Source: Blastococcus sp. CT_GayMR20 (GTDB lineage Bacteria; Actinomycetota; Actinomycetes; Mycobacteriales; Geodermatophilaceae). From it: a stretch of DNA of 14,343 nucleotides. The stretch is from contig NZ_SPQM01000122.1 in NCBI RefSeq assembly GCF_004570345.1, positions 1 to 14,343 on the forward strand, given 5' to 3'. The first letter of the stretch is position 1; each line of letters opens with the position of its first letter. The position numbers and the translations under genes were made by a program. The notes under the pieces were generated by a model. It worked only from the letters and a program-made list of their open reading frames with translations, did not search any database and was not told the origin of the DNA. Shown here piece after piece: positions 1-7,232 of the stretch.

Positions 1-165
1 CTCCCGGTCACGCTCGCTGACCTCGGCGCCGGTCACGTGCACGCCGATCGGGCGGTCGCCCACGTGCTCCTGTTCGCCGGGGTCGGCCTCGTGGCCGCGC
101 TCGCCTGGCGGGGCCGCCGGCGGTCGGCCGAGCGCGCGGTCGCCGCCCGGCGGGTGCACGCGTGA
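1..165 (+). CDS. C-terminal end of an unidentified membrane protein (5' end outside window)
   Basis: An open frame runs from the first base to a TGA whose last two bases overlap the next gene's GTG start (GTGA). The 54 visible residues contain one hydrophobic stretch (about residues 20-36, AHVLLFAGVGLVAALAW), followed by an Arg-rich tail, which is the pattern of a final membrane anchor with a positively charged cytoplasmic end. Two histidines (GHVHAD) sit just before the membrane segment. The stop-start overlap with the CopC-CopD gene implies co-translation, so a role in copper binding or export is likely. No family can be named from this fragment. Confidence 0.75.
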   Translation, partial: LPVTLADLGAGHVHADRAVAHVLLFAGVGLVAALAWRGRRRSAERAVAARRVHA

Positions 166-1949
166 GGCGCGTCACCGCCCTGCTCGTCGCCCTCGTGACG
201 GGCTGGCTCCTGGCCGGGATCGTCGCGGCCGGTCCGGCCGCGGCCCACGCCGAGCTGGTGTCGACCGACCCCGCCGAGGGTGCGCGGCTCGACCGGGCGC
301 CGGACACCGTCACTCTGCGCTTCAGCGAGCCGGTGTCGATCGGCGCCGGCTACGTGCGCCTGCTCCATGCGGACGGGACCGTCCACGTGAGCACCGCCTC
401 GGTCGACGGCGGCACCCTCACCCTCACCCCGCGCAGTGACCTGCCCGACGACACCGGCTACCTGGTGACGTATCGCGTCGTCTCGGCCGACTCGCACCCG
501 ATCTCCGGTTCCTTCTCCTTCGTCGTCGGCGACGCCGAACTGGTCGCGGCCGGGGCGGCGGCCGACGCCGACACCACCGACCCGGCCGTCGCCCTCGCCC
601 TGCCCGCGGCACGGTGGGCCGGGTTCGCCGGCCTCGCGCTGTCCATCGGGGTGCCGCTCCTGGCGCTGGTCTGCTGGCCGGCCGGCTGGTCGTCCGGTCG
701 CCTGCGCCGGCTCGCCGTGGGCGGCGCGGTCGCGGTCGCGATCGCCGCACTCGCCGGCTTCCTGCTGCAGGGGCCGTACACGGCGGCCGCGGGGCTGCTC
801 TCCGTGGCCGACCCCGGGCTGCTGGCCGCCACCGCGCAGTCCTCGATCGGCTGGGCGCTGCTGGCGCGGGCGGTCCTCGGCGTGGCTCTCGCGGTGCTGC
901 TGCGCGAGGTCTGGCGTCGCGGCGGGCCGCCGTCCCCGGCGCAGGTGGGATCCGGCGCGGTGCTGGCGGCCGGTGTGGTGCTCAGCACGGCGGCCGTCGG
1001 GCATCCGGTCGCCGGGCCCTGGCCCGGCCTGGCGGTCACGGTCACCGTCGTCCACGTCGCCGCCATGGCCGTCTGGCTCGGCGGGCTCGCCGGGCTGCTC
1101 GCGGCGGTGCTCCGGCCCGACGTCGCGCCGGACGACCTCGCAGGGGTGCTGCCCCGGTTCTCGCGGCTGGCTTTCGTCTCGGTGGCCGCGCTGGTGGTGA
1201 GCGGCACCGTGCAGGCGGTCCGCGAGGTGGAGTCGCCCACCGCGCTGTTCGTCACGACCTACGGATGGGTGCTCGTCGCGAAGCTCGTCCTGGTCGCCGT
1301 CCTCCTCGCCGCGGCGGGGATCTCCCGCGTCTGGGTGCAGCAGCGCCTCGGCGTCCGCGGGCCGCGTCCCGGCGCCCGGCGCAGCATCGCCGCGCACGCG
1401 TTCGCGGCCGTGGGGGGCGGCCCGCAGCACGACCAGCCCCACGAGGACGACGCGCCCGCGGAGATGCGCGAGCACCTCCAGTCGGAGAGCGCCGCCGAGC
1501 ACGTGCCGGCCCTGCGTCGCTCGATCCTCGTGGAGGCCACGATCGCGGCCGTCGTCCTCGTGCTGTCCGCCGTCCTCGTCGGCACGCCACCCGCACGCTC
1601 GGCCGTCGCCGAGCCGGTGGACGTGCTGCTGCCGCTGGAAGGCAGCGCCGGGCCGTCGGGCAGCGTCCAGCTGTCCGTCGACCCCGCCCGGCCGGGGGCG
1701 AACACGCTGCACGTCTACCTCTTCGACGACGCCGGCGCTCCCACGCAGCCCGCCGGGATCACCGTGAGCCTCACCGAGGCGGCGCAGGAGATCGGCCCCA
1801 TCGACGTCGAGCTGCAGCCTGCGGGACCGGGCCACTACGTCGCCGACGGGATGAACATCCCCGGAGCCGGCACCTGGACGCTCGCGGTGAGCGTCCGCCT
1901 CGACGAGTTCACAGCCACCGTCGCCCGTACCGAGTTCCCGGTGCGCTGA
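162..1949 (+). CDS. copCD: CopC-CopD fusion, copper-binding and copper-transport membrane protein
   Basis: This is a 595-residue protein that binds copper outside the membrane and probably imports it. After a signal peptide ending near residue 28 (AAA|HAEL), the CopC domain (about 29-124) starts with His29 and keeps the D-x-H pair Asp110/His112 (SADSHPISGSF), the ligands expected for a CopC Cu(II) site. A CopD membrane region with several helices follows (about 148-395), including VVHVAAMAVWLGG and TTYGWVLVAKLVLV. A polar loop at about 405-450 holds five histidines, then comes one more helix (about 455-475). The last 115 residues form an exported beta-rich domain resembling YtkA/FixH-type domains. 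YcnJ of Bacillus has a similar layout. The GTG start overlaps the preceding stop and lacks a clear Shine-Dalgarno site, so translation is probably coupled. Confidence 0.93.
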   Translation: MRRVTALLVALVTGWLLAGIVAAGPAAAHAELVSTDPAEGARLDRAPDTVTLRFSEPVSIGAGYVRLLHADGTVHVSTASVDGGTLTLTPRSDLPDDTGYLVTYRVVSADSHPISGSFSFVVGDAELVAAGAAADADTTDPAVALALPAARWAGFAGLALSIGVPLLALVCWPAGWSSGRLRRLAVGGAVAVAIAALAGFLLQGPYTAAAGLLSVADPGLLAATAQSSIGWALLARAVLGVALAVLLREVWRRGGPPSPAQVGSGAVLAAGVVLSTAAVGHPVAGPWPGLAVTVTVVHVAAMAVWLGGLAGLLAAVLRPDVAPDDLAGVLPRFSRLAFVSVAALVVSGTVQAVREVESPTALFVTTYGWVLVAKLVLVAVLLAAAGISRVWVQQRLGVRGPRPGARRSIAAHAFAAVGGGPQHDQPHEDDAPAEMREHLQSESAAEHVPALRRSILVEATIAAVVLVLSAVLVGTPPARSAVAEPVDVLLPLEGSAGPSGSVQLSVDPARPGANTLHVYLFDDAGAPTQPAGITVSLTEAAQEIGPIDVELQPAGPGHYVADGMNIPGAGTWTLAVSVRLDEFTATVARTEFPVR

Positions 1950-1994
1950 CTCCCCACCAGAGCCTTTCCCTCCATCCCGTTGAACAGGAGTTCC

Positions 1995-2723
1995 GTGTCC
2001 CTGCCCCGCTTCCTCTCCCGGCTCGGCGTCGTCGTCCTCGCCGCTCTCACCGCGCTCGCCGCCTCGATCACCGTCGCGGCGGTGGCCTCGGCCCACGTGA
2101 CGGTCTCCTCGCAGGACGCCTCGCCCGGCGGCTACGGGAAGCTGACCTTCCGCGTGCCCAACGAGAGCGACGCCGCCTTCACGGTCGGGCTCCGGATCCA
2201 GATCCCCGAGGAGGCGGCGTTGGCCTCGCTGAGCACCCAGCCGGTCCCCGGCTGGACCGCGACGTTGACCACCACCGACCTCGAGCAGCCCATCGACAAC
2301 CACGGGCAGGAGATCAGCTCCTACGTGTCGGTCGTCGAGTTCCGGGCGACCGACGGCGGCTTCGGACCGGGCCAGTTCCAGGAGTTCGCGCTGTCGGGCG
2401 GGCCGTTCCCCGACGCCGACTCGCTCTCCTTCCCGACCGTGCAGCTCTACAGCGACGGCACCGAGTCGGCGTGGATCGAACCCACGGTCGACGGCCAGGG
2501 TGAGCCGGAGCACCCTGCGCCCACCGTCTCGCTCGTCGCCGCGGACGCCGCCACGACCGACAGCGCCGCGGCGGGCGGGTCCGCCACCGAGGACCACGGC
2601 CACGCGGACGTCTCGGACTCGCCGGGCGGGCTCGCCCTCTTCCTGTCGATCGTGGCGCTGCTCGGAGCCGTCGCGGCCACCGTCCTCGGGGTCCGGGCGA
2701 ACCGACGTACCGTGTCCTCGTGA
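1995..2723 (+). CDS. ycnI: YcnI-family (DUF1775) copper-binding membrane-anchored protein
   Basis: This is a 242-residue exported protein. A signal peptide (about 1-33) would be cleaved to leave His34 at the new N terminus (ASA|HVTVSS). In YcnI proteins that N-terminal His, together with a conserved Trp, forms the copper site, and Trp160 (TESAWIEP) fits the Trp. The DUF1775 body covers about 34-165 and includes VPNES and PGWTATL. A low-complexity linker with EDHGHADVSD leads to one C-terminal helix (about 212-233). The start chosen is GTG at 1995 because AGGAG lies at 1986-1990. A TTG at 1980 would add five residues and has no ribosome site. The gap to copCD is 45 bp, and the stop overlaps the next gene's GTG. 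The partnership with CopC/CopD is the well-known YcnI-YcnJ pairing. Confidence 0.92.
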   Translation: MSLPRFLSRLGVVVLAALTALAASITVAAVASAHVTVSSQDASPGGYGKLTFRVPNESDAAFTVGLRIQIPEEAALASLSTQPVPGWTATLTTTDLEQPIDNHGQEISSYVSVVEFRATDGGFGPGQFQEFALSGGPFPDADSLSFPTVQLYSDGTESAWIEPTVDGQGEPEHPAPTVSLVAADAATTDSAAAGGSATEDHGHADVSDSPGGLALFLSIVALLGAVAATVLGVRANRRTVSS

Positions 2724-3391
2724 GTTCCGCCGTCCGCAGCCGCCTGCGCCCGGCAGCGGTCGCCCTGTCCCTCTGCGCCGGCCTGGTCCTGGCCGGCTGC
2801 GGGGGCAGCGCGACCGCCGAGGGGGACGGCGGGCACGACCACTCCGCCGGCCCCGCGCAGGTCGAGGGGCCGGACGACGCGTTCGCCGGTCTCGACCTGG
2901 TCGAGCCCTACCGCCGGCCGTCCTTCACGCTGACCGACACCGCCGGCGCGCCGTACGACTTCACGGCGGCCACGTCCGGGCGTCCGACGCTGCTCTTCTT
3001 CGGCTACACGAACTGCCCGGACGTCTGCCCCACGACCATGGCGAACGTGGCCGTGGCGCTGCGCCGGGTCGACCCGGCGGTCGTGCAGGACCTGCAGGTC
3101 GTGTTCGTGACGACGGATCCGGCGTTCGACACCCCGCCGGTGCTCGGGGAGTACCTCGCCCAGTTCGACGCCGACCTGCCCACCCGCTTCATCGGGCTGA
3201 CCGGGAACCAGGAGGCGATCGAGCAGGCCCAGCTGTCCACCGGCGTCCCGCTCGCGGAGGACGACGGCCGGCAGCACTCCTCGCTGCTGCTGCTGTACGG
3301 GAGCGACGACGAGGCGCACGTCGCCTTCGACGCGGGCAACACCCCGCAGGACATCGCGGCGGACCTCGGCGTGGTGGCGGCAGCGGCGTGA
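2720..3391 (+). CDS. Sco1/SenC-type copper chaperone lipoprotein
   Basis: This 223-residue protein has a lipoprotein signal (VLAGC, lipidated Cys27), so it should be anchored on the outer face of the membrane. The thioredoxin-like Sco fold (about 64-215) keeps the three copper ligands of the family, Cys99 and Cys103 in the CxxxC motif (NCPDVCPTT) and His186 (GRQHSSLL). FFGYTNCPDVC and VFVTTDP are typical Sco sequence blocks. Sco proteins deliver copper to the CuA site of cytochrome c oxidase. A short HDH segment sits after the lipid anchor (about 39-41). The GTG start overlaps the ycnI stop and the TGA overlaps the following GTG, so it is translationally coupled on both sides. Confidence 0.93.
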   Translation: MSSAVRSRLRPAAVALSLCAGLVLAGCGGSATAEGDGGHDHSAGPAQVEGPDDAFAGLDLVEPYRRPSFTLTDTAGAPYDFTAATSGRPTLLFFGYTNCPDVCPTTMANVAVALRRVDPAVVQDLQVVFVTTDPAFDTPPVLGEYLAQFDADLPTRFIGLTGNQEAIEQAQLSTGVPLAEDDGRQHSSLLLLYGSDDEAHVAFDAGNTPQDIAADLGVVAAAA

Positions 3392-4464
3392 GCCGCGGAG
3401 CCGCCCGCCTGCTCGTCGTCGTGGTCGGGGTTCTCGGGCTGCTCGCGCTCGCGGGGCCGGCCTCGGCGCATGTCGGCGGCGGCGCGGCGGGCAGCAACTA
3501 CGACGGCCGCGTCCTCTCCGTCACGCCGGAGGTCCCGGGCCTGACCGTGCGCGTCCTGCAGTTCGGCGACGAGCTCGAGCTGGTGAACCGGACGGCGACC
3601 GAGGTGGTCGTCCCCGGCTACGACGACGAGCCCTACCTCCGGATCGGCCCCGACGGCGTCTGGCGCAACGCCAACAGCGCCGCCACCTACATCAACCTCG
3701 ACCGGTTCGCGCGGGTCGACGTCCCGGAGAAGGCCGAGGGCGGCTCCGAGCCGGACTGGGTCCAGGTCTCGACGGAGCCCACGTACGTCTGGCACGACCA
3801 CCGCACGCACTGGATGAGCGAGAACCAACTGCCGCCGGTTGTGGCCGCCGACCCGGACAGCGCGCACACGGTCTTCGAATGGACGGTGCCGCTCGTCCAC
3901 GGGGACACCGAGGTCGCGGTCGATGGCGTGCTGACCTGGACGCCGCCGCCGTCGCCGTGGCTGGTCTGGCCGATCTACGCGGCCGTCGCCCTCGTCCCGG
4001 TGGCCGCGGGCCTGCTGGCCCGGACGGCGCGGCCACTGGGCACACTGCTGCTGGTCGGCGGGGCGGCCGCCCTCTGGCACGCCGCCGCGACACCGGCGCC
4101 ACCGGAGACGATCTCCTCGCACGCGAGCGCCGTGCTCGCGGCGATGCTCCCGGCGCTGACGGCGGTGCTCGTCGCCGTTCTCGGTTTCCGCGCCGCGCGG
4201 CGCCGTCGGGGCGCGATGACCGGCCTGCTGGCCGTCGTCCTCGGCTGGTTGCTGCTGGTGCAGGGCCTGCCGGACGTCGACGTCCTGTGGTCGGCGAACG
4301 TGCTGTCCGCCGGCCCCCAGGCGGCCGGCCGCGTGGCGGTCGCCCTGCTGCTGGGCCTGGGTGCCGGCTTCGTCGTCGGCGGGATCGCGGCGGTGCGGCG
4401 GTTCCGGGAGGCGGACGCCGCGCGCGCCGGGGTCGGACCGGGGCAGCCCGTCCCGGTCGGGTGA
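3388..4464 (+). CDS. Exported multi-helix membrane protein with a His-rich WHDHRTHWM motif, copper operon
   Basis: The start is a GTG overlapping the Sco gene stop, giving 358 residues. A signal peptide (about 1-27, ASA|HVGGG) leaves a His near the new N terminus, as in CopC and YcnI. Residues 28-188 form an extracytoplasmic domain with the motif W135-H-D-H-R-T-H-W-M143, which holds three histidines in six residues and suggests metal binding. Four or five helices follow (about 191-212, 217-232, 247-268, 277-294, 316-336). I recognise the protein as a recurrent neighbour of actinobacterial copper genes but cannot name a characterised family. A role in copper delivery or sensing is inferred from context and the His cluster. 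It is the last gene of the operon. Confidence 0.85.
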   Translation: MSRGAARLLVVVVGVLGLLALAGPASAHVGGGAAGSNYDGRVLSVTPEVPGLTVRVLQFGDELELVNRTATEVVVPGYDDEPYLRIGPDGVWRNANSAATYINLDRFARVDVPEKAEGGSEPDWVQVSTEPTYVWHDHRTHWMSENQLPPVVAADPDSAHTVFEWTVPLVHGDTEVAVDGVLTWTPPPSPWLVWPIYAAVALVPVAAGLLARTARPLGTLLLVGGAAALWHAAATPAPPETISSHASAVLAAMLPALTAVLVAVLGFRAARRRRGAMTGLLAVVLGWLLLVQGLPDVDVLWSANVLSAGPQAAGRVAVALLLGLGAGFVVGGIAAVRRFREADAARAGVGPGQPVPVG

Positions 4465-4474
4465 CCGGGACGGG
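4447..4474. terminator. Likely bidirectional terminator between convergent operons
   Basis: A perfect 12-bp inverted repeat (CCCGTCCCGGTC, loop GGGT, then its reverse complement) overlaps the stop codon of the + strand copper operon. It ends 8 bp before the stop codon of the - strand operon. There is no T-rich tail on either side, which is common for actinobacterial terminators. Position and symmetry support shared termination. Confidence 0.7.
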
Positions 4475-4482
4475 GCCGCGGG

Positions 4483-5307
4483 TCAGCCGACCTCGGCCAC
4501 CTCGTCCAGGACGTCGCCGGGGAGCAGCGTGTTGGCACGAACCAGGTCGGTCTCGAAGTCGACCTCGACCGCCGCGTACTGGGAGATGTCGACCGGCCGG
4601 AAGCGCAGGCCGCGCTGCTCGATGGCCGTCTCCATGCCGCGCTCGAAGTAGTCGGTCACGTCGCAGGCACCGAGGTGCTCGAGCAGCGCCGGCTTGTCGG
4701 CGGACGACACGAAGTTGATGCCGACCGCCTCACCCAGCCCGCCGACCACGGTCTTCGACAGCTCCCGCACGAAGCCGTCGGCGTCGAGGGTGTACTTGAC
4801 CTCCTCGTCGGCGACGGTGTTCGTGTCGACGCAGACGAAGCTCTGGTCGGCGCGGAGGAGGGGGAGGACGAGCTCCAGCACCGCCGGGTCGAAGACGACG
4901 TCGCCGTTGAGCCAGAGCACACCGCCCTCGCGCGAGTTGCGCAGGCCGCGGAGCAGGCTCTTCGAGGTGTTCGTGGTGGCGAAGTCGGGGTTGTAGGCGA
5001 ACGTGAGGTCCGGCGCCGCCGCCATGATCATCTCGCAGCGGAAGCCGACGACCGCCGTGATCGGCACGTCGGCGCCGAGCACCGCACGCAGCCCGTCGAG
5101 CTGGCGCTGGAGGATGCTGCGGCCGTCCTGCAGCGGCGTGAGCGGCTTGGGGTGGTCGCGGCCCAGGCGGGTGCCCATGCCGGCGGCCAGGATGACGACC
5201 TGCAGCGGCGGGGTTGCCGCGTGCAGGTGCGCGCCGCGGCCCGTGGCGGGGGAGCGGCCCCGCAGGACGCTGGCCAGAACACGATCAGAGGTCCGCACGG
5301 TTCTCAT
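4483..5307 (-). CDS. Nucleotidyltransferase, phosphocholine/polyol-phosphate cytidylyltransferase type
   Basis: This 274-residue protein has the signature loop of sugar-nucleotide and LicC-like NTP transferases at 40-49 (LAAGMGTRLG), with Lys54 in the following HPKPLTPL. The metal-binding NGDVVFD is at 134-140, the TNTSKSL substrate loop near 112-118, and a C-terminal VEVDFETDL at 248-256. This arrangement resembles COG1213-type cytidylyltransferases, which would couple CTP to a phosphorylated alcohol. The first 35 residues are not part of the conserved fold. The ATG overlaps the end of the upstream transferase gene by 23 bp, with a GAGGGAG stretch right before it; a GTG at 5298 is an alternative start. 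It is the last gene of its operon. Which phosphate it activates (glycerol, ribitol, mannitol or choline type) cannot be read from sequence. Confidence 0.85.
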   Translation of the reverse strand: MRTVRTSDRVLASVLRGRSPATGRGAHLHAATPPLQVVILAAGMGTRLGRDHPKPLTPLQDGRSILQRQLDGLRAVLGADVPITAVVGFRCEMIMAAAPDLTFAYNPDFATTNTSKSLLRGLRNSREGGVLWLNGDVVFDPAVLELVLPLLRADQSFVCVDTNTVADEEVKYTLDADGFVRELSKTVVGGLGEAVGINFVSSADKPALLEHLGACDVTDYFERGMETAIEQRGLRFRPVDISQYAAVEVDFETDLVRANTLLPGDVLDEVAEVG

Positions 5308-6412
5308 CTCCCTCGGTGTTGTTGTCGTCGGACGGGAAGAGCAGGGCGAGGACGCGCCGGGTGGCGGCGCCGTCCTCGAGGTGGGTGAAGGTCTCCCGGA
5401 AACGGGCGTAGGCCTCGGCGCGTTCGGTCATGATCGCGTCGACGTCGGCGATCGCCTCGACCAGTTCCTTGCTGGTTCGCAGCAGCGGCGTGGGCGCCGC
5501 CTCGGCGAGGTCGAAGTAGAACCCGCGCAGCTCGTCCCGGAAGTAGTCGAGGTCGTAGGTGAAGAAGAGGATCGGCCTGCCGGTGATGGCGAAGTCGAAC
5601 ATCGTCGACGAGTAGTCGGTGACCAGGATGTCCGCGGCCAGGTAGAGGTCGCGGATGTCGGGGTGGCTGCAGACGTCGCGGACGACGGATCCCTCCACGA
5701 TCTCCAGCCGGTCCATGACCATGTTGTGCAGCCGCAGGAGGAGCACGTGGTCGGTGCCCAGCCGCGCGGTGAAGTCGTCGAGGTCGACGGGGAACTCGAA
5801 GTCCTGCGGGCCGGTCTTCTTGAAGACCAGGTCGTCGCGCCAGGTCGGGGTGTACAGGACGACCTTCTGGTCGTCGGTGATCCCGAGGTCGGCCCGGACC
5901 TCGGCCCGCACCTCGCCGGCCCGGGGGCTGCTGAGCAGGTCGTTGCGCGGCAGGCCGGTCTCGTGGATCGGGCCGGAGAAGCCGAACGCCTTGCGCAGCC
6001 GCTCGGTGCTGGCCCGGTTGGGCGAGAGCAGGAGGTCCCAGCGGGCGATGTCGTGCTCGAGATAGGACAGCCGGCCCTCGGGCGCCCACAGGACGTCGTT
6101 GTGGATCCGCTTGAGCGGGGTGCCGTGCCAGGTCTGCAGGTACGTCGCGCCCGGGCGCTTCTCCCAGTCGAGGGGGATGTGGTCGTTGGAGACGACGATG
6201 TCGGCGCTCTCCAGTGCCGCGATCGACTGCGGGCTGCCGAACTCGACGGTCGCGACGTCGGCCGGGAAGGTGTCCCGCAGGTGCGGGGCGGCCATCCAGG
6301 TGTGCGTCGCGCCGGCGGCGGGGGAGTCGGCACCCAGGGCCAGGAGAGCCTCGTAGATCGCCCGGGGGCTGTCGGAGAAGTGCCCGCGGAAGGCGCTGTA
6401 GACGATGTTCAC
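5285..6412 (-). CDS. CDP-glycerol:glycerophosphotransferase-family (TagB/TagF-like) polyol-phosphate transferase
   Basis: This 375-residue protein has the full teichoic-acid polymerase/primase catalytic domain. LQTWHGTPLKRI (92-103) carries the catalytic-type His. GLPRNDLL is at 153-160, LYTPTWRDD at 186-194, LLRLHN at 225-230, and the donor-binding VTDYSSTMFDFAITGRPILFF at 264-284. Enzymes of this family transfer polyol phosphate from a CDP-polyol to a wall or capsule polymer at the cytoplasmic face of the membrane. The protein lacks an N-terminal glycosyltransferase or other extra domain, so it matches the length of a single catalytic module. The chosen start is a GTG forming a GTGA overlap with the HAD gene stop, which fits the first conserved residues (VNIVYSAFRG). 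Upstream in-frame sequence belongs to the other frame of the HAD gene. Confidence 0.9.
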   Translation of the reverse strand: MNIVYSAFRGHFSDSPRAIYEALLALGADSPAAGATHTWMAAPHLRDTFPADVATVEFGSPQSIAALESADIVVSNDHIPLDWEKRPGATYLQTWHGTPLKRIHNDVLWAPEGRLSYLEHDIARWDLLLSPNRASTERLRKAFGFSGPIHETGLPRNDLLSSPRAGEVRAEVRADLGITDDQKVVLYTPTWRDDLVFKKTGPQDFEFPVDLDDFTARLGTDHVLLLRLHNMVMDRLEIVEGSVVRDVCSHPDIRDLYLAADILVTDYSSTMFDFAITGRPILFFTYDLDYFRDELRGFYFDLAEAAPTPLLRTSKELVEAIADVDAIMTERAEAYARFRETFTHLEDGAATRRVLALLFPSDDNNTEGDENRADL

Positions 6413-7194
6413 CGGGTCGCTCCCGTCAGTGCGTGGTCGCGGCGGGCCTCCCGGCGCGCCAGCGCCGGCAGGAGGAGGTCGGCCACGCCCTGCCAGGAGT
6501 CGACGACGGCCAGCACGCCGGCCGCCTCCAGGGCGGCGGCGCGGTCGGCCCGCTCCGCCGCCTGCACGAACAGCAGGTTGCCGATCGTCGGGCACCCGGC
6601 GGCGACCGCCGACCGGACGCCGACGACGGAGTCCTCGACGGCCAGCCCGGTCTCCGGTGCGATGCCCAGCGTCGCGCAGGCGTGCAGGTAGACAGCCGGG
6701 TCGGGCTTGCTGATGGGCGTGGGGAGGGAGTCCTCGGCGCTGAAGCGGCGGTCGGCCGGGATGAGCTCGTCGAGGTCGGTGGCGGTGAAGCAGCCCGCCA
6801 GTCGCGCCAGGGCGCTGGAGCTCACCGCGGCCAGCGGCACGTGCGCCGCGAGCAGGGTGAGCGCCTCGGAGGTGGGCCCGTGCGGCCGGAGGGTGCCGGC
6901 CAGGTGGGCCGAGACCGCGCGCTTCTCCTCCACCACCCACGGCTCGACGTCGACATCGGTCACGCCCGCCTCGGCGGCCAGCCGCAGCGCCGTCGTCCGG
7001 AAGTTCATCCCCGTCGAGGCCAGCCGGAGCTCCCCGGCGGTGAAGCGCTGCGGGCTGCCGATCTCGGCCAGGAACGCGTTCGTCACCTCGACCGAGGCCT
7101 CGAAGGCCGGCTCCTCGGAGGGGAAGAGGTTGCCGTCGGCGTCGCAGAGCAGGTACTGCACTTGCTCGAGCAGCGGCGTCGGGTCGGTCGGCAT
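6409..7194 (-). CDS. HAD-superfamily phosphatase/phosphomutase-like hydrolase
   Basis: This 261-residue protein has the four HAD motifs. Asp18-x-Asp20 lies in LLCDADGNLF, with Asn where Thr is usual. The motif II Ser is in AAVSSSAL, the motif III Lys in ISKPDPAVYLHA, and the motif IV acids in AVEDSVVGVRSA. A helical cap sits between motifs I and II, as in the beta-phosphoglucomutase/phosphatase branch. I chose ATG 7194 because a strong GAGGAGG lies 9 bases upstream. ATG 7236 would add 14 residues and make an ATGA overlap with the dehydrogenase gene, but has a poor ribosome site. The gene sits between a polyol dehydrogenase and a polyol-phosphate transferase, so the substrate is probably a sugar or polyol phosphate. 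Confidence 0.85.
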   Translation of the reverse strand: MPTDPTPLLEQVQYLLCDADGNLFPSEEPAFEASVEVTNAFLAEIGSPQRFTAGELRLASTGMNFRTTALRLAAEAGVTDVDVEPWVVEEKRAVSAHLAGTLRPHGPTSEALTLLAAHVPLAAVSSSALARLAGCFTATDLDELIPADRRFSAEDSLPTPISKPDPAVYLHACATLGIAPETGLAVEDSVVGVRSAVAAGCPTIGNLLFVQAAERADRAAALEAAGVLAVVDSWQGVADLLLPALARREARRDHALTGATR

Positions 7195-7232
7195 CGGGCG
7201 GGCCCTCCTCGGGTCGTGGGTGCTGGTGGTGC

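Noticed and set aside
614..2503. Long + strand frame overlapping copCD in another register
   Set aside because: The Arg/Ala-rich translation has no domain features, while the other frame encodes unmistakable CopC and CopD motifs.
33..2603. Very long open frame on the - strand opposite copCD and ycnI
   Set aside because: It is antisense to two clearly conserved copper genes, and its translation is a low-complexity Arg/Gly/Asp-rich sequence typical of shadow frames in GC-rich DNA.
5003..6691. Long + strand frame opposite the polyol-phosphate transferase
   Set aside because: The opposite strand carries the conserved HGTP and DYSS motifs in an operon with overlapping starts; this frame has no recognisable domain.
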